DNA from: Crenothrix sp043729335
GTDB lineage: Bacteria; Pseudomonadota; Gammaproteobacteria; Methylococcales; Methylomonadaceae
DNA: 64,000 nucleotides
Direction of reading: 5' to 3'
NCBI RefSeq assembly: GCF_043729335.1
Contig: NZ_JAYTLQ010000054.1
Span: 1 to 64,000 of the forward strand
Below are positions 43,759-52,971 of the stretch, in pieces. Made by a program: the position numbers and the translations under genes. Each line of letters begins with the position of its first letter. Position 1 is the first letter of the stretch. The notes below the pieces were generated by a model that saw only the letters and a program-made list of their open reading frames with translations, ran no database searches and had not been told where the DNA came from.

Positions 43759-44346
43759 ATGCCAATTTTCTTAAAAGCATTATTACTGTTCATACTGTCA
43801 TTAAGCCAAAGTTATGCAAACGATGAACTAGCGAAAATCACTGCGCAGTTAGTAAAAACACCCATAGCTCAGGGCCAATTTCAACAACAAAAACGCTTAA
43901 AAATCTTACGAAAACCCTTGCTGTCTACCGGCACATTCACCTACCATCACAGCCAAGGTGTAATCTGGAAAACACTAACGCCAATGCCATCGTTACTGTT
44001 AATCAATGAAACGCATTTATTGACTGGACAAGGCGAGCAAGCCGTACCACCTGCTTTTGGCAGCGTGTTTAAGGCATTATTAGGCGGCGAATTAAACCGC
44101 TTGACCGAAAGCTTTGACATAACAGGAAAAGACCAAAAAAACTCCTGGCAGTTACAGCTCACACCCAAAGATGCGTTATTGAAGAAAGTTATCAGCAGCA
44201 TTACCTTAACCGGAGATACTGAGCTGCGCCAATTGGAACTCCAGGAAGCCAGTGGCAATCTGACGCAGATTAACTTCACACAAATCACCCATCCCGACCA
44301 ATTAAGCCAAGAACAACAAGCCGATTTTGAACGTTTATCACCCTAA
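43759..44346 (+). CDS. LolA-like periplasmic lipid carrier
   Basis: 195 residues with a signal peptide (MPIFLKALLLFILSLSQSYA). The mature part is the LolA-like beta barrel: GQFQQQKRLKILRKPLLSTG (opening strand), GVIWKTLTP, and a C-terminal DTELRQLELQEASGNLTQINF. Homologues of this divergent LolA type travel with MMPL exporters, often in aryl-polyene gene clusters, and are thought to carry a lipid to the outer membrane. It overlaps the next gene by 20 bp. Confidence 0.82.
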   Translation: MPIFLKALLLFILSLSQSYANDELAKITAQLVKTPIAQGQFQQQKRLKILRKPLLSTGTFTYHHSQGVIWKTLTPMPSLLLINETHLLTGQGEQAVPPAFGSVFKALLGGELNRLTESFDITGKDQKNSWQLQLTPKDALLKKVISSITLTGDTELRQLELQEASGNLTQINFTQITHPDQLSQEQQADFERLSP

Positions 44347-46702
44347 AATAACAGCGTGGTTATGGCTGACGATGATGTTAATCATCGGCGTACTGGGTAG
44401 CCAAGCATTAAGCAAAGACTGGCTGGAAACCGGTTTTTTAGCCTTGTTACCTGCTAGCGAACAACAACCGGAAATCGCTAAAGCCATACAGCAACATAAC
44501 GAACTGCTTAACCGGAAAGTGATCTGGTTAACCGGTGCAGCAAGTTCTAAGGATGCAATTAGCCATGCGCGACAGCTTAAACAGCAGCTAGAACAAAGTA
44601 AGCTGTTTGCCAGCATTGTGCTGGAGATGCCGCAACAAAACATGGTTAAACAGTATCAGCAATTATTTCCCTACCGCTACCAATTGCTGGATGCCCAGAC
44701 GCAACTCACGCTGAACAGTAACCCCAAAGACTTGCTGGGCCAAAATCTGCAAACTCTCTACAGCCCAATGGCTCAGATGACGTCGGCTGATCTTGAGCAC
44801 GATCCGTTGTTAATATTCAGTCGCTATTTTAATGCCCAAAATCCCATCAAATTAACCCTGGAACAAGGCATTGTTGTCTTGCATGATGCTGACAAATATT
44901 GGGCATTATTACTCACCGATCTGGAAGATGCGCATTTACAGTTAGATAAACTGGAAACCTTGCTGGCACTGGTAAAAACCACCACCACGCAAGTGCAAAC
45001 CGCTGGCGGCGAATTAATGGTGACCGGAATGCCTCTGTTTACAGCGCAAGGCTCAGATTCTGCCAAACAGGAAATTTCCACCGTTGGCGTTGGTTCTAGC
45101 GTAGGTATTATTATCTTGCTGATGTTGACGTTTAGAAGTGTAAGACCGTTGCTGCTGTCATTTTTGGCTATAGGCAGCGGTCTGTTTGCGGCTCTCGTTA
45201 TTAGCGTGCTGGTGTTTGGCAAAATACACATTATTACCCTGGTTTTCGGTGCCAGCTTAATCGGGGTTGCGGATGATTATGCCCTGCATTTTGTTTGCGA
45301 CAGCTTTGGGGCCAAAAACTGGCAGCCGCGCCAGAGCCTGCGTTATATCTTTCCTGGATTGCTGATTGGTTTATTAACCAATCTGTTGAGTTACGCAGGG
45401 CTAGTCTTCTCACCTTTTCCAGGCTTGCAGGAAGTGGCCTTATTTTCAGCCATTGGCTTGTTATTTGCGTGGCTTACGGTGGTTTTGCTGTTTCCATTGT
45501 TACTGACCGGTTTTAAGCCCGATCACAAACCGATCATTTTAAAAGTAGCCAACTACTGGCAACAACACTGGCCAGTGTGGCTGTTAAAAAATCGACGCTG
45601 GATTTGTCCACTGGCAGTGGTTTTTATAGCTGGTGGACTTTGGCAACTGACACCGCGTGATGATGTGCGCCTATTGCAATCAGCACCTGCTGAATTATTG
45701 AAAACCGCCGATAAAATTAAGCAATTACTGCCAGTCAGTCAGGAAAATCAGTTTTTTCTAGTATCAGGCGCTAATCTCAATGATTGGCATCACAATGAAC
45801 AGCAATTGCTTGAACACTTAAAATCATTAACGCAACAGCATAAGCTCATGGCTTACCAAGGCCTGAGTAATTACTGGCCAGACCAACACAGCCAGCAGCA
45901 AAATTACCAGTTGCTGCATAAAACCCTGTATCAATCCGGTCTGCTGAAGTACTATATGACGGAGCTGGGTTTTAGCAAAAATGCCATAACTAGCGAACTC
46001 AAACAGTTTAATGATGCCAAAAACAAATCCATTGCACTTCCTGAATGGCTGGCAACAGCTGATGAAGCCAAACAGAATTTATGGCTGGGTTGTGATGCAA
46101 CGCATTGCCTTAGCTTGGTTTCCTTAACCGGCATCACTGATTTATCGGCGTTATCCTCGTTACAAAACTTGCAAGGTGTTGCCTGGGTAGATCAGGTTGA
46201 GCAATTGTCTTCATTGTTTACACGCTATAGAATCCGGGTCAGTTTGCTGCTCATAGCGGCTTATCTATTGGTTTTTACTGGCTTTGCACTAAAATTTGGT
46301 TGGCGCAATGCGTTAACCATCATCTCAATTCCCATTATTGCGACGCTGGTGTCATTAGCCATGATGGGCTGGTTTGACCAGTTGTTCAGCCTGTTCAATT
46401 TATTCGCACTATTGCTGGTACTGGGTATAGGCGTGGATGATGCCATTTTCTTTTTTATGGCTTACAATTCCGAGCAGTCAAGTCCTAGCGCTACCGATAA
46501 CGAAGACAAACGCGCGAGTACGTCACTCGCGGTAACACTATCTGCATTAACGACATTGCTGGCTTTTGGTTTATTAGCAGTCAGTTCTACCGAAATTGTG
46601 CATGCTTTTGGCTTTACCGTGGCGGCGGGTATTTTTACTGCGCTGGCGTGTTCGCCGCTGGTTGGACATCAGGTTAATCTACACGATAATCGCAAAGTTT
46701 AA
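44327..46702 (+). CDS. MMPL-family RND exporter
   Basis: 791 residues of the predicted-exporter MMPL type, with about 11-12 membrane helices in two halves. Each half has a periplasmic domain and a GIGVDDAI-like Asp pair (LIGVADDYALHFVC in half 1, VLGIGVDDAIFFFM in half 2), the proton-relay Asp residues. It starts at a TTG with no ribosome site, within the LolA-like gene, so translation should be coupled. The likely substrate is a lipid or lipid-linked glycan. Neighbouring biosynthesis genes of the aryl-polyene type are missing. Confidence 0.86.
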   Translation: MNVYHPKITAWLWLTMMLIIGVLGSQALSKDWLETGFLALLPASEQQPEIAKAIQQHNELLNRKVIWLTGAASSKDAISHARQLKQQLEQSKLFASIVLEMPQQNMVKQYQQLFPYRYQLLDAQTQLTLNSNPKDLLGQNLQTLYSPMAQMTSADLEHDPLLIFSRYFNAQNPIKLTLEQGIVVLHDADKYWALLLTDLEDAHLQLDKLETLLALVKTTTTQVQTAGGELMVTGMPLFTAQGSDSAKQEISTVGVGSSVGIIILLMLTFRSVRPLLLSFLAIGSGLFAALVISVLVFGKIHIITLVFGASLIGVADDYALHFVCDSFGAKNWQPRQSLRYIFPGLLIGLLTNLLSYAGLVFSPFPGLQEVALFSAIGLLFAWLTVVLLFPLLLTGFKPDHKPIILKVANYWQQHWPVWLLKNRRWICPLAVVFIAGGLWQLTPRDDVRLLQSAPAELLKTADKIKQLLPVSQENQFFLVSGANLNDWHHNEQQLLEHLKSLTQQHKLMAYQGLSNYWPDQHSQQQNYQLLHKTLYQSGLLKYYMTELGFSKNAITSELKQFNDAKNKSIALPEWLATADEAKQNLWLGCDATHCLSLVSLTGITDLSALSSLQNLQGVAWVDQVEQLSSLFTRYRIRVSLLLIAAYLLVFTGFALKFGWRNALTIISIPIIATLVSLAMMGWFDQLFSLFNLFALLLVLGIGVDDAIFFFMAYNSEQSSPSATDNEDKRASTSLAVTLSALTTLLAFGLLAVSSTEIVHAFGFTVAAGIFTALACSPLVGHQVNLHDNRKV

Positions 46703-46718
46703 CCTTAAGCGCACTGCC

Positions 46719-46751
46719 ATCGTAGAGACGCAAGTTTTGCGTCTCTACGAT
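46719..46751. repeat. Palindromic intergenic repeat, copy 1
   Basis: ATCGTAGAGACGCAA and TTGCGTCTCTACGAT form a perfect 15-bp stem around three bases. It is a copy of the short repeat built on GTAGAGACGCAA; a second, slightly diverged copy lies at 49.6 kb. It sits between the MMPL exporter and the deacetylase gene. Confidence 0.8.
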
Positions 46752-46790
46752 AGTCCCCATATTCTTCAGACAACCCTTTCACACTTTTAG

Positions 46791-47561
46791 ATGACCTTTA
46801 AATCCACCCGCACAAGCGTTCTCCTTATCATCAGCCTTATAGCCCTATTGCACGTATTTTTCGGTAGCAGTCTAGTTTGGCTGGTACTACCCGCTGTAGT
46901 TTTTCTGTTGTTAATCGCCTATGGCTCGATAACTATCCAAGCTAACTTTTTTACGCCTGCCCTTTGTTGTGCTGATATTGTCGATAAATATATCGCGCTG
47001 TCGTTTGATGATGGCCCCAATCAGCAATATACCCCAGAGGTGCTATCAACCTTAGCGCAGTACAATGCCCCAGCAACTTTTTTTGTCATCGGCAAAAACA
47101 TACTCGGTAATGAAAGTATTTTGCAACAAATTGATGTCGCCGGACACAGCATTGGCAACCACAGTTACAGCCATTCTTTTTTTATAGATTTTAAAAGTGT
47201 ACAAGGCTTTAAACATGAGCTACAACAAACCGAAGACAGCGTGTTCAACGTCATCGGCAAACGAATGACATTATTCCGTCCGCCCTACGGCGTAACCACG
47301 CCCCATCTTGCCCAGGCGGCTAAAGCATTGAATTACACTATCGTAGGCTGGAATATACGTTCGTTTGATACCACCACCAAATCCGCACAAGCTATCGCCC
47401 AGCGTGTACAATCGCAAATAAAACCCGGTGCTATTATTTTGTTTCATGATACATCGGTTAAAACCATTCAAGCATTAAAACAAACGCTTGATTTTGCGAA
47501 ACATAATGGCTATAAAGTTATCAGTATAGAGCAGCTTTTGAAGATTAATGTTTATGGTTAA
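46791..47561 (+). CDS. Membrane-anchored polysaccharide deacetylase (NodB domain)
   Basis: 256 residues. Two hydrophobic helices (about 9-25 and 28-46) anchor a NodB deacetylase domain (about 67-250). Catalytic and metal residues are present: SFDDGP (Asp73, Asp74), GHSIGNHSYSH (His124, His128), RPPYG (163-167) and a C-terminal ILFHDTS. It would de-N-acetylate a glycan such as peptidoglycan, exopolysaccharide or lipid-linked sugar. It follows the MMPL exporter by about 90 bp that contain the palindromic repeat. Confidence 0.9.
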   Translation: MTFKSTRTSVLLIISLIALLHVFFGSSLVWLVLPAVVFLLLIAYGSITIQANFFTPALCCADIVDKYIALSFDDGPNQQYTPEVLSTLAQYNAPATFFVIGKNILGNESILQQIDVAGHSIGNHSYSHSFFIDFKSVQGFKHELQQTEDSVFNVIGKRMTLFRPPYGVTTPHLAQAAKALNYTIVGWNIRSFDTTTKSAQAIAQRVQSQIKPGAIILFHDTSVKTIQALKQTLDFAKHNGYKVISIEQLLKINVYG

Positions 47562-47716
47562 CTGAACAAATCCTAATTTTTTGCTAGCATTAGAGTTCTG
47601 CTAACTACTTAGCTGATAAAAATACAACGCCATCAATCTTTGCCAGGTAGTTAGATACCGCTATCTTTAGCTTTTCGTACGCTTCACCGTAATATTTACG
47701 GAACAAGGTTTAAAAC

Positions 47717-49594
47717 ATGACGCTTCGTTACAATCATTCTTTAACATTTAATTTATTAATCGGCATAGTGTTAGCGGGCTGCGCCCAAACACGGCAACTT
47801 GCTGTTGATTATCCAACAGGCGAAAGCACTGATCCCAATGCGCCGCAAACCACTAAAGCCCATCATTTTCAGGCGTTACCGGGATTTACGGCTATTGATG
47901 GTGATGATTATTACGTCCGCTTGATTTCTGAATTTGATTTTAAAGGCGACAATATCTTAAAAAGCGGCTGCGATACCATAACGCCGTCTTACAAAAAAAG
48001 TGATTTGTCGTCGGCGCTGATATTCAACATCCGAAATAGTCCGCTTAAATTTACTAACCAAGCTACGGGATTTTCCTATCAAGCTGCTACCGGCAAATGT
48101 AATTTTAAATTTGATGCCAAAAAACTTAATTTAACACCCTGGATGCGTTTGGACACAGGCAAGGAAACTTCGGTGGACTATAGCGTTTATTCCAGTGCCA
48201 ATAGCGATGTGGATGTAGCCGGTATTGTCGGAAATGTGTCCACTGCCAGCAATTTACTGGCGTTTACCGGTGTGGGGATGGGTGTTGCCGTATTGGGACA
48301 GTTTGCAGGGCAATGGTTTAACAACACCCAGCAAGCCAAAGCCGCGCCGGTAAAATCGACTACTGCAAACAGCAGCACAGAATCGCATTCGCTGCCTGCT
48401 ATTGTGAGTTACTCCGACAAAACCGGCACACTCAAAGAGACCGTTTTTAAAGTCTATGCCGTTGCCGAAGGCGGCATTAATATCCTGAGTTCGGATACCA
48501 AGCCTTTAGGTGAATTAAAGATTTATCCAGAGCTTACGCCATCTTTACTGCTTAAAACCAAACCCGATGGCATACCGGATGCACGTGATTTATCCTTAAA
48601 TGAGATCAGTTATTTACCGGTAAAATCAGCGGCTGGCGAGATTAATTTGCAGCAACTTATTGAACAATCCAAACACCCTGAAAAACCCAATTTAAAACCG
48701 GACTGGAATAATTACCAAGACGTGCAAAGCAATTGCCGTAAATTGAAGCTGGTGATGAAAGATTTGGGCTTTAACAAATTTGACCGCAATGCCTATATCT
48801 ATTACTTTCTGGCCAATAACAACGACTGGAAAAACTACAACATCACTGCCCAAAAAGTTCAGGGTAATAACATCAATGCAAAAACATTACAGGATTATCG
48901 CAGTAAGAATTTCGATAACTGTCTGGCGGTGGATGATTATAGCGTTATGAAGGCCATGGGATTGCCCGTCAACACAGAAACGGATTGGGCACAGATGGGC
49001 GATTCCAGCCAGAAAAAAGAACAGTTTTTTATGCCGCTTAAATCCATAGAACGACAATTGGTTGCAGTGCTTAAAAACCCTAATAAAACCGAAATGGAAA
49101 GCCAGATTTTTCCGTTATTACACACGTCACAAAATGGTGATGGCACGGTGTTACTGCAAAATCATTTAGGAGACTTTGGCCTGGAGAAATTACTGCAACC
49201 CGCATCTGCGGTTATGCCAGCGTCTGGAGGACAAGCTACTCCAACTCTATCAGCGCCAGCACCCATGACTATCCCTGGCACAGGCTTAATTATCAGCGCC
49301 CGCCAGTTAGTACAAGTCTTTTCTGGGTTGGCCATTAACGAACTAAGCTGCGCACGTATTATTCCTGAACAACGCGATAAACAAACCGGCAATATCGGTA
49401 TTTTATTATTTACCACGCAACCCACAAGCCTTCGTGCTAAAGGTGGCGCAATGGAATTTGAGTTTTCTGCGGGTAAAATTAACCGTATTGCCTTTCAGTC
49501 ACCCACCTATCGTGACTTTGAACAAGATGTGCTTGATCATTCCGATGTTGGCGGTTGCCATATTGATCCGGCATTATTGACAAAATTGCACTAA
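47717..49594 (+). CDS. Large lipoprotein of unknown function
   Basis: 625 residues. The signal peptide ends in the lipobox VLAGC (Cys22). No domain is recognised. Visible features are a hydrophobic, Gly/Val-rich segment (about 165-197, FTGVGMGVAVLGQFAGQWF), a Ser/Thr-rich linker at about 205-225 and several Cys that could form disulfides. Length and lipidation suggest an outer-membrane or periplasmic scaffold. It follows the deacetylase by about 155 bp. Homology searching would be needed to say more. Confidence 0.7.
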   Translation: MTLRYNHSLTFNLLIGIVLAGCAQTRQLAVDYPTGESTDPNAPQTTKAHHFQALPGFTAIDGDDYYVRLISEFDFKGDNILKSGCDTITPSYKKSDLSSALIFNIRNSPLKFTNQATGFSYQAATGKCNFKFDAKKLNLTPWMRLDTGKETSVDYSVYSSANSDVDVAGIVGNVSTASNLLAFTGVGMGVAVLGQFAGQWFNNTQQAKAAPVKSTTANSSTESHSLPAIVSYSDKTGTLKETVFKVYAVAEGGINILSSDTKPLGELKIYPELTPSLLLKTKPDGIPDARDLSLNEISYLPVKSAAGEINLQQLIEQSKHPEKPNLKPDWNNYQDVQSNCRKLKLVMKDLGFNKFDRNAYIYYFLANNNDWKNYNITAQKVQGNNINAKTLQDYRSKNFDNCLAVDDYSVMKAMGLPVNTETDWAQMGDSSQKKEQFFMPLKSIERQLVAVLKNPNKTEMESQIFPLLHTSQNGDGTVLLQNHLGDFGLEKLLQPASAVMPASGGQATPTLSAPAPMTIPGTGLIISARQLVQVFSGLAINELSCARIIPEQRDKQTGNIGILLFTTQPTSLRAKGGAMEFEFSAGKINRIAFQSPTYRDFEQDVLDHSDVGGCHIDPALLTKLH

Positions 49595-49603
49595 TAAAAG
49601 TTG

Positions 49604-49629
49604 TAGGGACGCAAAATTTTGCGTCTCTA
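49604..49629. repeat. Palindromic intergenic repeat, copy 2
   Basis: TAGGGACGCAAAA and TTTTGCGTCTCTA pair with one wobble (G/T), directly abutting. It shares GACGCAA-TTGCGTCTCTA with the copy at 46719-46751 and lies ten bases after the lipoprotein stop, so it could also end that transcript. Confidence 0.75.
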
Positions 49630-49645
49630 TTTCAGGCTTCCCACT

Positions 49646-49736
49646 TAAGGCGGGACAGGTGAGGGTGTGCTGTTCGTACCCATGGTGAGCCATTCGACAA
49701 GGCCGAACAGTGTGCCTTATTGCGTGTCCCGTCTTA
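49646..49736. repeat. 91-bp imperfect cruciform repeat
   Basis: The outer arms TAAGGCGGGACA and TGTCCCGTCTTA pair with one wobble; inner arms CTGTTCG and CGAACAG are exact. The core contains CCATTCGACAAGGCCGAACA, which belongs to the widespread TTCGACAAGCTC/GGACGAAC type of intergenic palindrome. A possible degenerate copy is at 17.65 kb. Confidence 0.65.
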
Positions 49737-49828
49737 TGTGGATAACCCTACCTTTCAAACATCTTCCGCATCTTGGAACTTTATCTGCTTAATTTCTTTC
49801 TAATGTGTTATTAACAATTGGATTAGAC

Positions 49829-49966
49829 ATGAAATATAAAGACCTTTTTATTGGCATAGCCATTCTTATCGTTTTTTATGTAACGGGACTTTATTTATTT
49901 CAAGGTCAGGAAGAATCTAATGCGTTTTACACAAAAACCAACCAAATTGTAAAACGACATCGCTAA
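49829..49966 (+). CDS. Possible 45-residue single-helix membrane protein
   Basis: MKYKDLFIGIAILIVFYVTG begins the frame; residues 6-24 are one hydrophobic helix and the tail is polar (SNAFYTKTNQIVKRHR). Only a GGA precedes the ATG. Composition and charge (Lys before, polar after the helix) look like a real small membrane protein, but no family is recognised. The flanking bases 49967-50260 show nothing else. Confidence 0.4.
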   Translation: MKYKDLFIGIAILIVFYVTGLYLFQGQEESNAFYTKTNQIVKRHR

Positions 49967-50260
49967 CTCAAGAAAAACAAGCTCTTCGCTACATTTTTAA
50001 CACGTATGAATAAATCAGCTATTCCCTGCACATTAATAAATTTTCATCCTTCAGCCAACAACTATCAGGTGCATCTGCTTTTAAATTAGTTTGGCATGAA
50101 ATGAATGCAAAATGTCATTGTATAAAGGTAAATAACAGGAGTAAATTACAAGCTGGGTTGACAGTTTCGTAATGACTTTAAAATTTCAGCCTGACGACAC
50201 CTTGCTTTTATTTGTAGTAGTTTTAAACAGATCAGCCACCTAATCTTGGAGAAACATATT

Positions 50261-50497
50261 ATGAAACCTAATGATGAAGAAATTCAAACAGTGACCATTC
50301 AACTTAAAGAATGGGACGTCAAGATAAATTTTCTGCTTGAAAAACAGAAGGCTGCGATAACAACAGCAAAAAGTATTGCTCAAGAGCTTGATGACTTACG
50401 CGTAAAACAACGCTTAGCTACTCAAAAACTACGAAAATGGGACATGGATAAAACAGGCTATTACTATATGTGGGAAAATATTGGCGATGGTGGCTAA
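50261..50497 (+). CDS. Small coiled-coil protein, unknown
   Basis: 78 residues from the ATG behind TTGGAG. The region about 8-60 is a heptad-patterned coiled coil (LKEWDVKINFLLEKQKA, then ELDDLRVKQRLATQKL, with Leu/Ile spacing). The C-terminus is aromatic (TGYYYMWENIGDGG). It has no signal peptide. I do not recognise a family. It stands alone between the repeat region and the GH12-like gene. Confidence 0.6.
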   Translation: MKPNDEEIQTVTIQLKEWDVKINFLLEKQKAAITTAKSIAQELDDLRVKQRLATQKLRKWDMDKTGYYYMWENIGDGG

Positions 50498-50695
50498 TAA
50501 AATCTTATCCTTACAAGCCACATACCACCTACGTTAATGCTAAAATTAAATTACAACTATACTTTTAATTTTACGATATTTTAAAAAATATGACGCTTTT
50601 ATAATTATTTAGTAGCACAAACCTCTAGGATTGAACTAGAATTGATTGCGAGACCTAAAAATATCACATTTATAATCTTTTCTGGAGAAAATAAA

Positions 50696-51505
50696 GTGAA
50701 AAACAGACAGTCATGTAAAGAAAAATACTTACAGCCTGTATTGAGTGCCTTGCTCTTAAGTACCTTGCTTCTAGCTCAAAGCGTGCATGCAACCGTAGTG
50801 GCAAAGTGCAATCAATTTGATATAGTCAACATTACCCCTACCAGTAATACTTATAAAGTTTACAATGATGTTGTATATAGCCTCAACAACTCGCAATGTA
50901 TTAAAGTTGATGATGCAAATGGCAACTTTAACGTCATAACATCAACAGCTAATTTCCCTACTATCGGCTTACCTGTTAACTTTGTTTATATTGGCAAAGG
51001 TTGTCACTGGGGCTATTGCACCACAAAAAGTGGCATGCCTAAACAAGTGAGTGCGTTATTGAATGTGACCAGTAGCTGGAAAACTGTCCAACCTGCTACT
51101 ACTGCTACTGCTAAAAGCGCTTATGATGTCTCTTACAATATCTGGTTTAACAAAACAGCTACCGCGTCTGCTCAAGCAGATGGTGCACAACTAATGATTT
51201 GGCTTGCTTCTAAAGGTGGCGTAGCCCCTATAGGTCTAAAAATCGCCAGCAATCAAACGATTTCAGGGAGTACGTGGAATATATGGAAAGGCTTGAATAA
51301 CGGCATTGCTATAGTTACTTATGTAAGAACTGCCAACGTGGTTTCGGTGGCCAACCTTAATATAAAAGCATTTATCACAGACGCCACCACCACAAGAAAC
51401 ATTGTTCAAGCCAGCTGGTATTTAATTGGCCTTGAAGCGGGATTTGAAATTTGGAAAACAAGCGAAGGTTTAGCTTCCAGCAGCTTTTCAGCTTTGGTAG
51501 AGTAA
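50696..51505 (+). CDS. Secreted GH12-fold protein with altered active site
   Basis: 269 residues from a GTG behind GGAGAAAATAAA. Signal peptide about 1-32, ending SVHA. The mature chain matches glycoside hydrolase family 12 (endoglucanase/xyloglucanase): GCHWGYCT, VSYNIWF, AQLMIWL, GGVAPIG, TWNIWKG and the C-terminal LEAGFEIW. In active GH12 enzymes the fourth-strand Asp of YDxxx and the Glu of ExMIWL (nucleophile) are acids; here they are Asn148 (codon AAT) and Gln165 (codon CAA). The acid/base Glu251 is kept. It is probably a glucan-binding protein rather than a normal hydrolase. Confidence 0.85.
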   Translation: MKNRQSCKEKYLQPVLSALLLSTLLLAQSVHATVVAKCNQFDIVNITPTSNTYKVYNDVVYSLNNSQCIKVDDANGNFNVITSTANFPTIGLPVNFVYIGKGCHWGYCTTKSGMPKQVSALLNVTSSWKTVQPATTATAKSAYDVSYNIWFNKTATASAQADGAQLMIWLASKGGVAPIGLKIASNQTISGSTWNIWKGLNNGIAIVTYVRTANVVSVANLNIKAFITDATTTRNIVQASWYLIGLEAGFEIWKTSEGLASSSFSALVE

Positions 51506-51752
51506 CTGGCCTAAACCGAAAAAACGGCTAGACGAAATTGCTTATACTACAAACAGAGGACAAAAATTACTGCTTCAAGTTATTAGGTGCTAATTTTGTA
51601 ACTATCTATTATCCAAAACACCGCCCACAGGTGTTTTCTTTAAATTAGCGCCGCCTAAGCTTGCGCCATCGAGTATAGTGACTTTTAAATCAATGCTAAA
51701 TTATTAGCACTCTCTTTTATGCTCACTTACTCACTCATCCATCGTTAACATC

Positions 51753-52910
51753 ATGCAGCCACACGTAACCCCTATAGATTTTGCAAGCTTAGATTTATCA
51801 CCTGCATTATTAAAAGCTATCCAGCAACAAGGCTATAGCAGCCCAACCCCGATTCAGTCACAAGCCATTCCCATCATTTTATCGGGCCACGACTTAAGGG
51901 CAAAAGCACAAACCGGTTCAGGCAAAACCGCCGCATTTGGTTTACCGCTGCTGCAAAAAATATTGCACAATCGTGAGCAGCCTAAACTTGCCACAACAGG
52001 TAATCAAATAGGGACGCTTATTTTGGCTCCTACCAGAGAATTGGCCATACAAATTGCTGAAGCGCTTACCGGTTATGCCAGTGCAATTATGCCCAAGGTT
52101 AAAATTCAGAGTGTGCATGGCGGTATCAGCATCAACCCGCAAATGCTGGCATTACGCGGCGGCGCAGATATTCTGGTGGCAACACCAGGACGTTTACTGG
52201 ATTTAGCACAGCAAAATGCCATCAAATTTACTGATCTCCAATGTTTAGTATTGGACGAGGCTGACCGGTTATTGCAACTGGGTTTTAGCGAAGAACTGAA
52301 TGAAATCTTAAAGCTATTACCTAAAAGACGCCAAAATCTGCTTTTTTCTGCCACTTTTCCTGATGAGTTGGATCAGTTGATTGCAAAGCTATTAATAAGC
52401 CCCGTGCAAATTGACTGCCTAGCGCCGGAAGAAATGCTCATTGAACAGCGCGTAATTACTGTTACGCAGGAACGTAAAAACGCACTTTTGGCTCATTTGA
52501 TTAACGAGGGCAATTTGCAGCAAGTATTAGTGTTTGCCAATGCGAAGAACACCTGTAACCGTCTGGTTTTAAAACTGGGTAAAGCGGACATTTACGCCAT
52601 GGCTTTACACGGCGACAAGACTCAGGCGGCGCGTAATTTAGCTCTGAAAAAATTTAAACAAGGCGAATGCCGTGTGTTAATTGCGACCGATTTAGCCGCA
52701 CGAGGCATTGATATTGAACAACTTGAAGCCGTCATTAACTTTGATTTACCGCGTTCACCCAATGATTATATACACCGCATTGGGCGAACAGGTCGGGCAG
52801 GACAAAGCGGATTAGCTATTTCTTTGCTGTGCGAAGAAGATGAAGCGCATTTTCGGGTTATTGAAAAACGCATGAAAAAACGCCTGGAACGCGAACATTT
52901 TGAAAACTAA
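51753..52910 (+). CDS. DEAD-box RNA helicase (RhlE-type)
   Basis: 385 residues with all helicase motifs: TPIQSQAIP (Q), AQTGSGKT (I), PTRELA (Ia), TPGRLLD (Ib), LDEADRLL (II), FSAT (III), ATDLAARGID (V) and HRIGRTGR (VI). The chain ends soon after motif VI, with only a short basic tail (KRMKKRLEREHF), as in small RhlE proteins involved in ribosome assembly and RNA turnover. It stands alone with about 250 bp upstream. rhlE is a fair label but other minor DEAD-box types are possible. Confidence 0.92.
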   Translation: MQPHVTPIDFASLDLSPALLKAIQQQGYSSPTPIQSQAIPIILSGHDLRAKAQTGSGKTAAFGLPLLQKILHNREQPKLATTGNQIGTLILAPTRELAIQIAEALTGYASAIMPKVKIQSVHGGISINPQMLALRGGADILVATPGRLLDLAQQNAIKFTDLQCLVLDEADRLLQLGFSEELNEILKLLPKRRQNLLFSATFPDELDQLIAKLLISPVQIDCLAPEEMLIEQRVITVTQERKNALLAHLINEGNLQQVLVFANAKNTCNRLVLKLGKADIYAMALHGDKTQAARNLALKKFKQGECRVLIATDLAARGIDIEQLEAVINFDLPRSPNDYIHRIGRTGRAGQSGLAISLLCEEDEAHFRVIEKRMKKRLEREHFEN

Positions 52911-52971
52911 GCGGTTTGGCAGTTGTAAAGTGGTGCGAAGGCAATAATTAACCGACTATCAAAAGGGTAGC

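Noticed and set aside
50642..50695. Upstream TTG start for the GH12-like gene
   Set aside because: The GTG at 50696 has a Shine-Dalgarno and begins a normal signal peptide; the longer start has neither.
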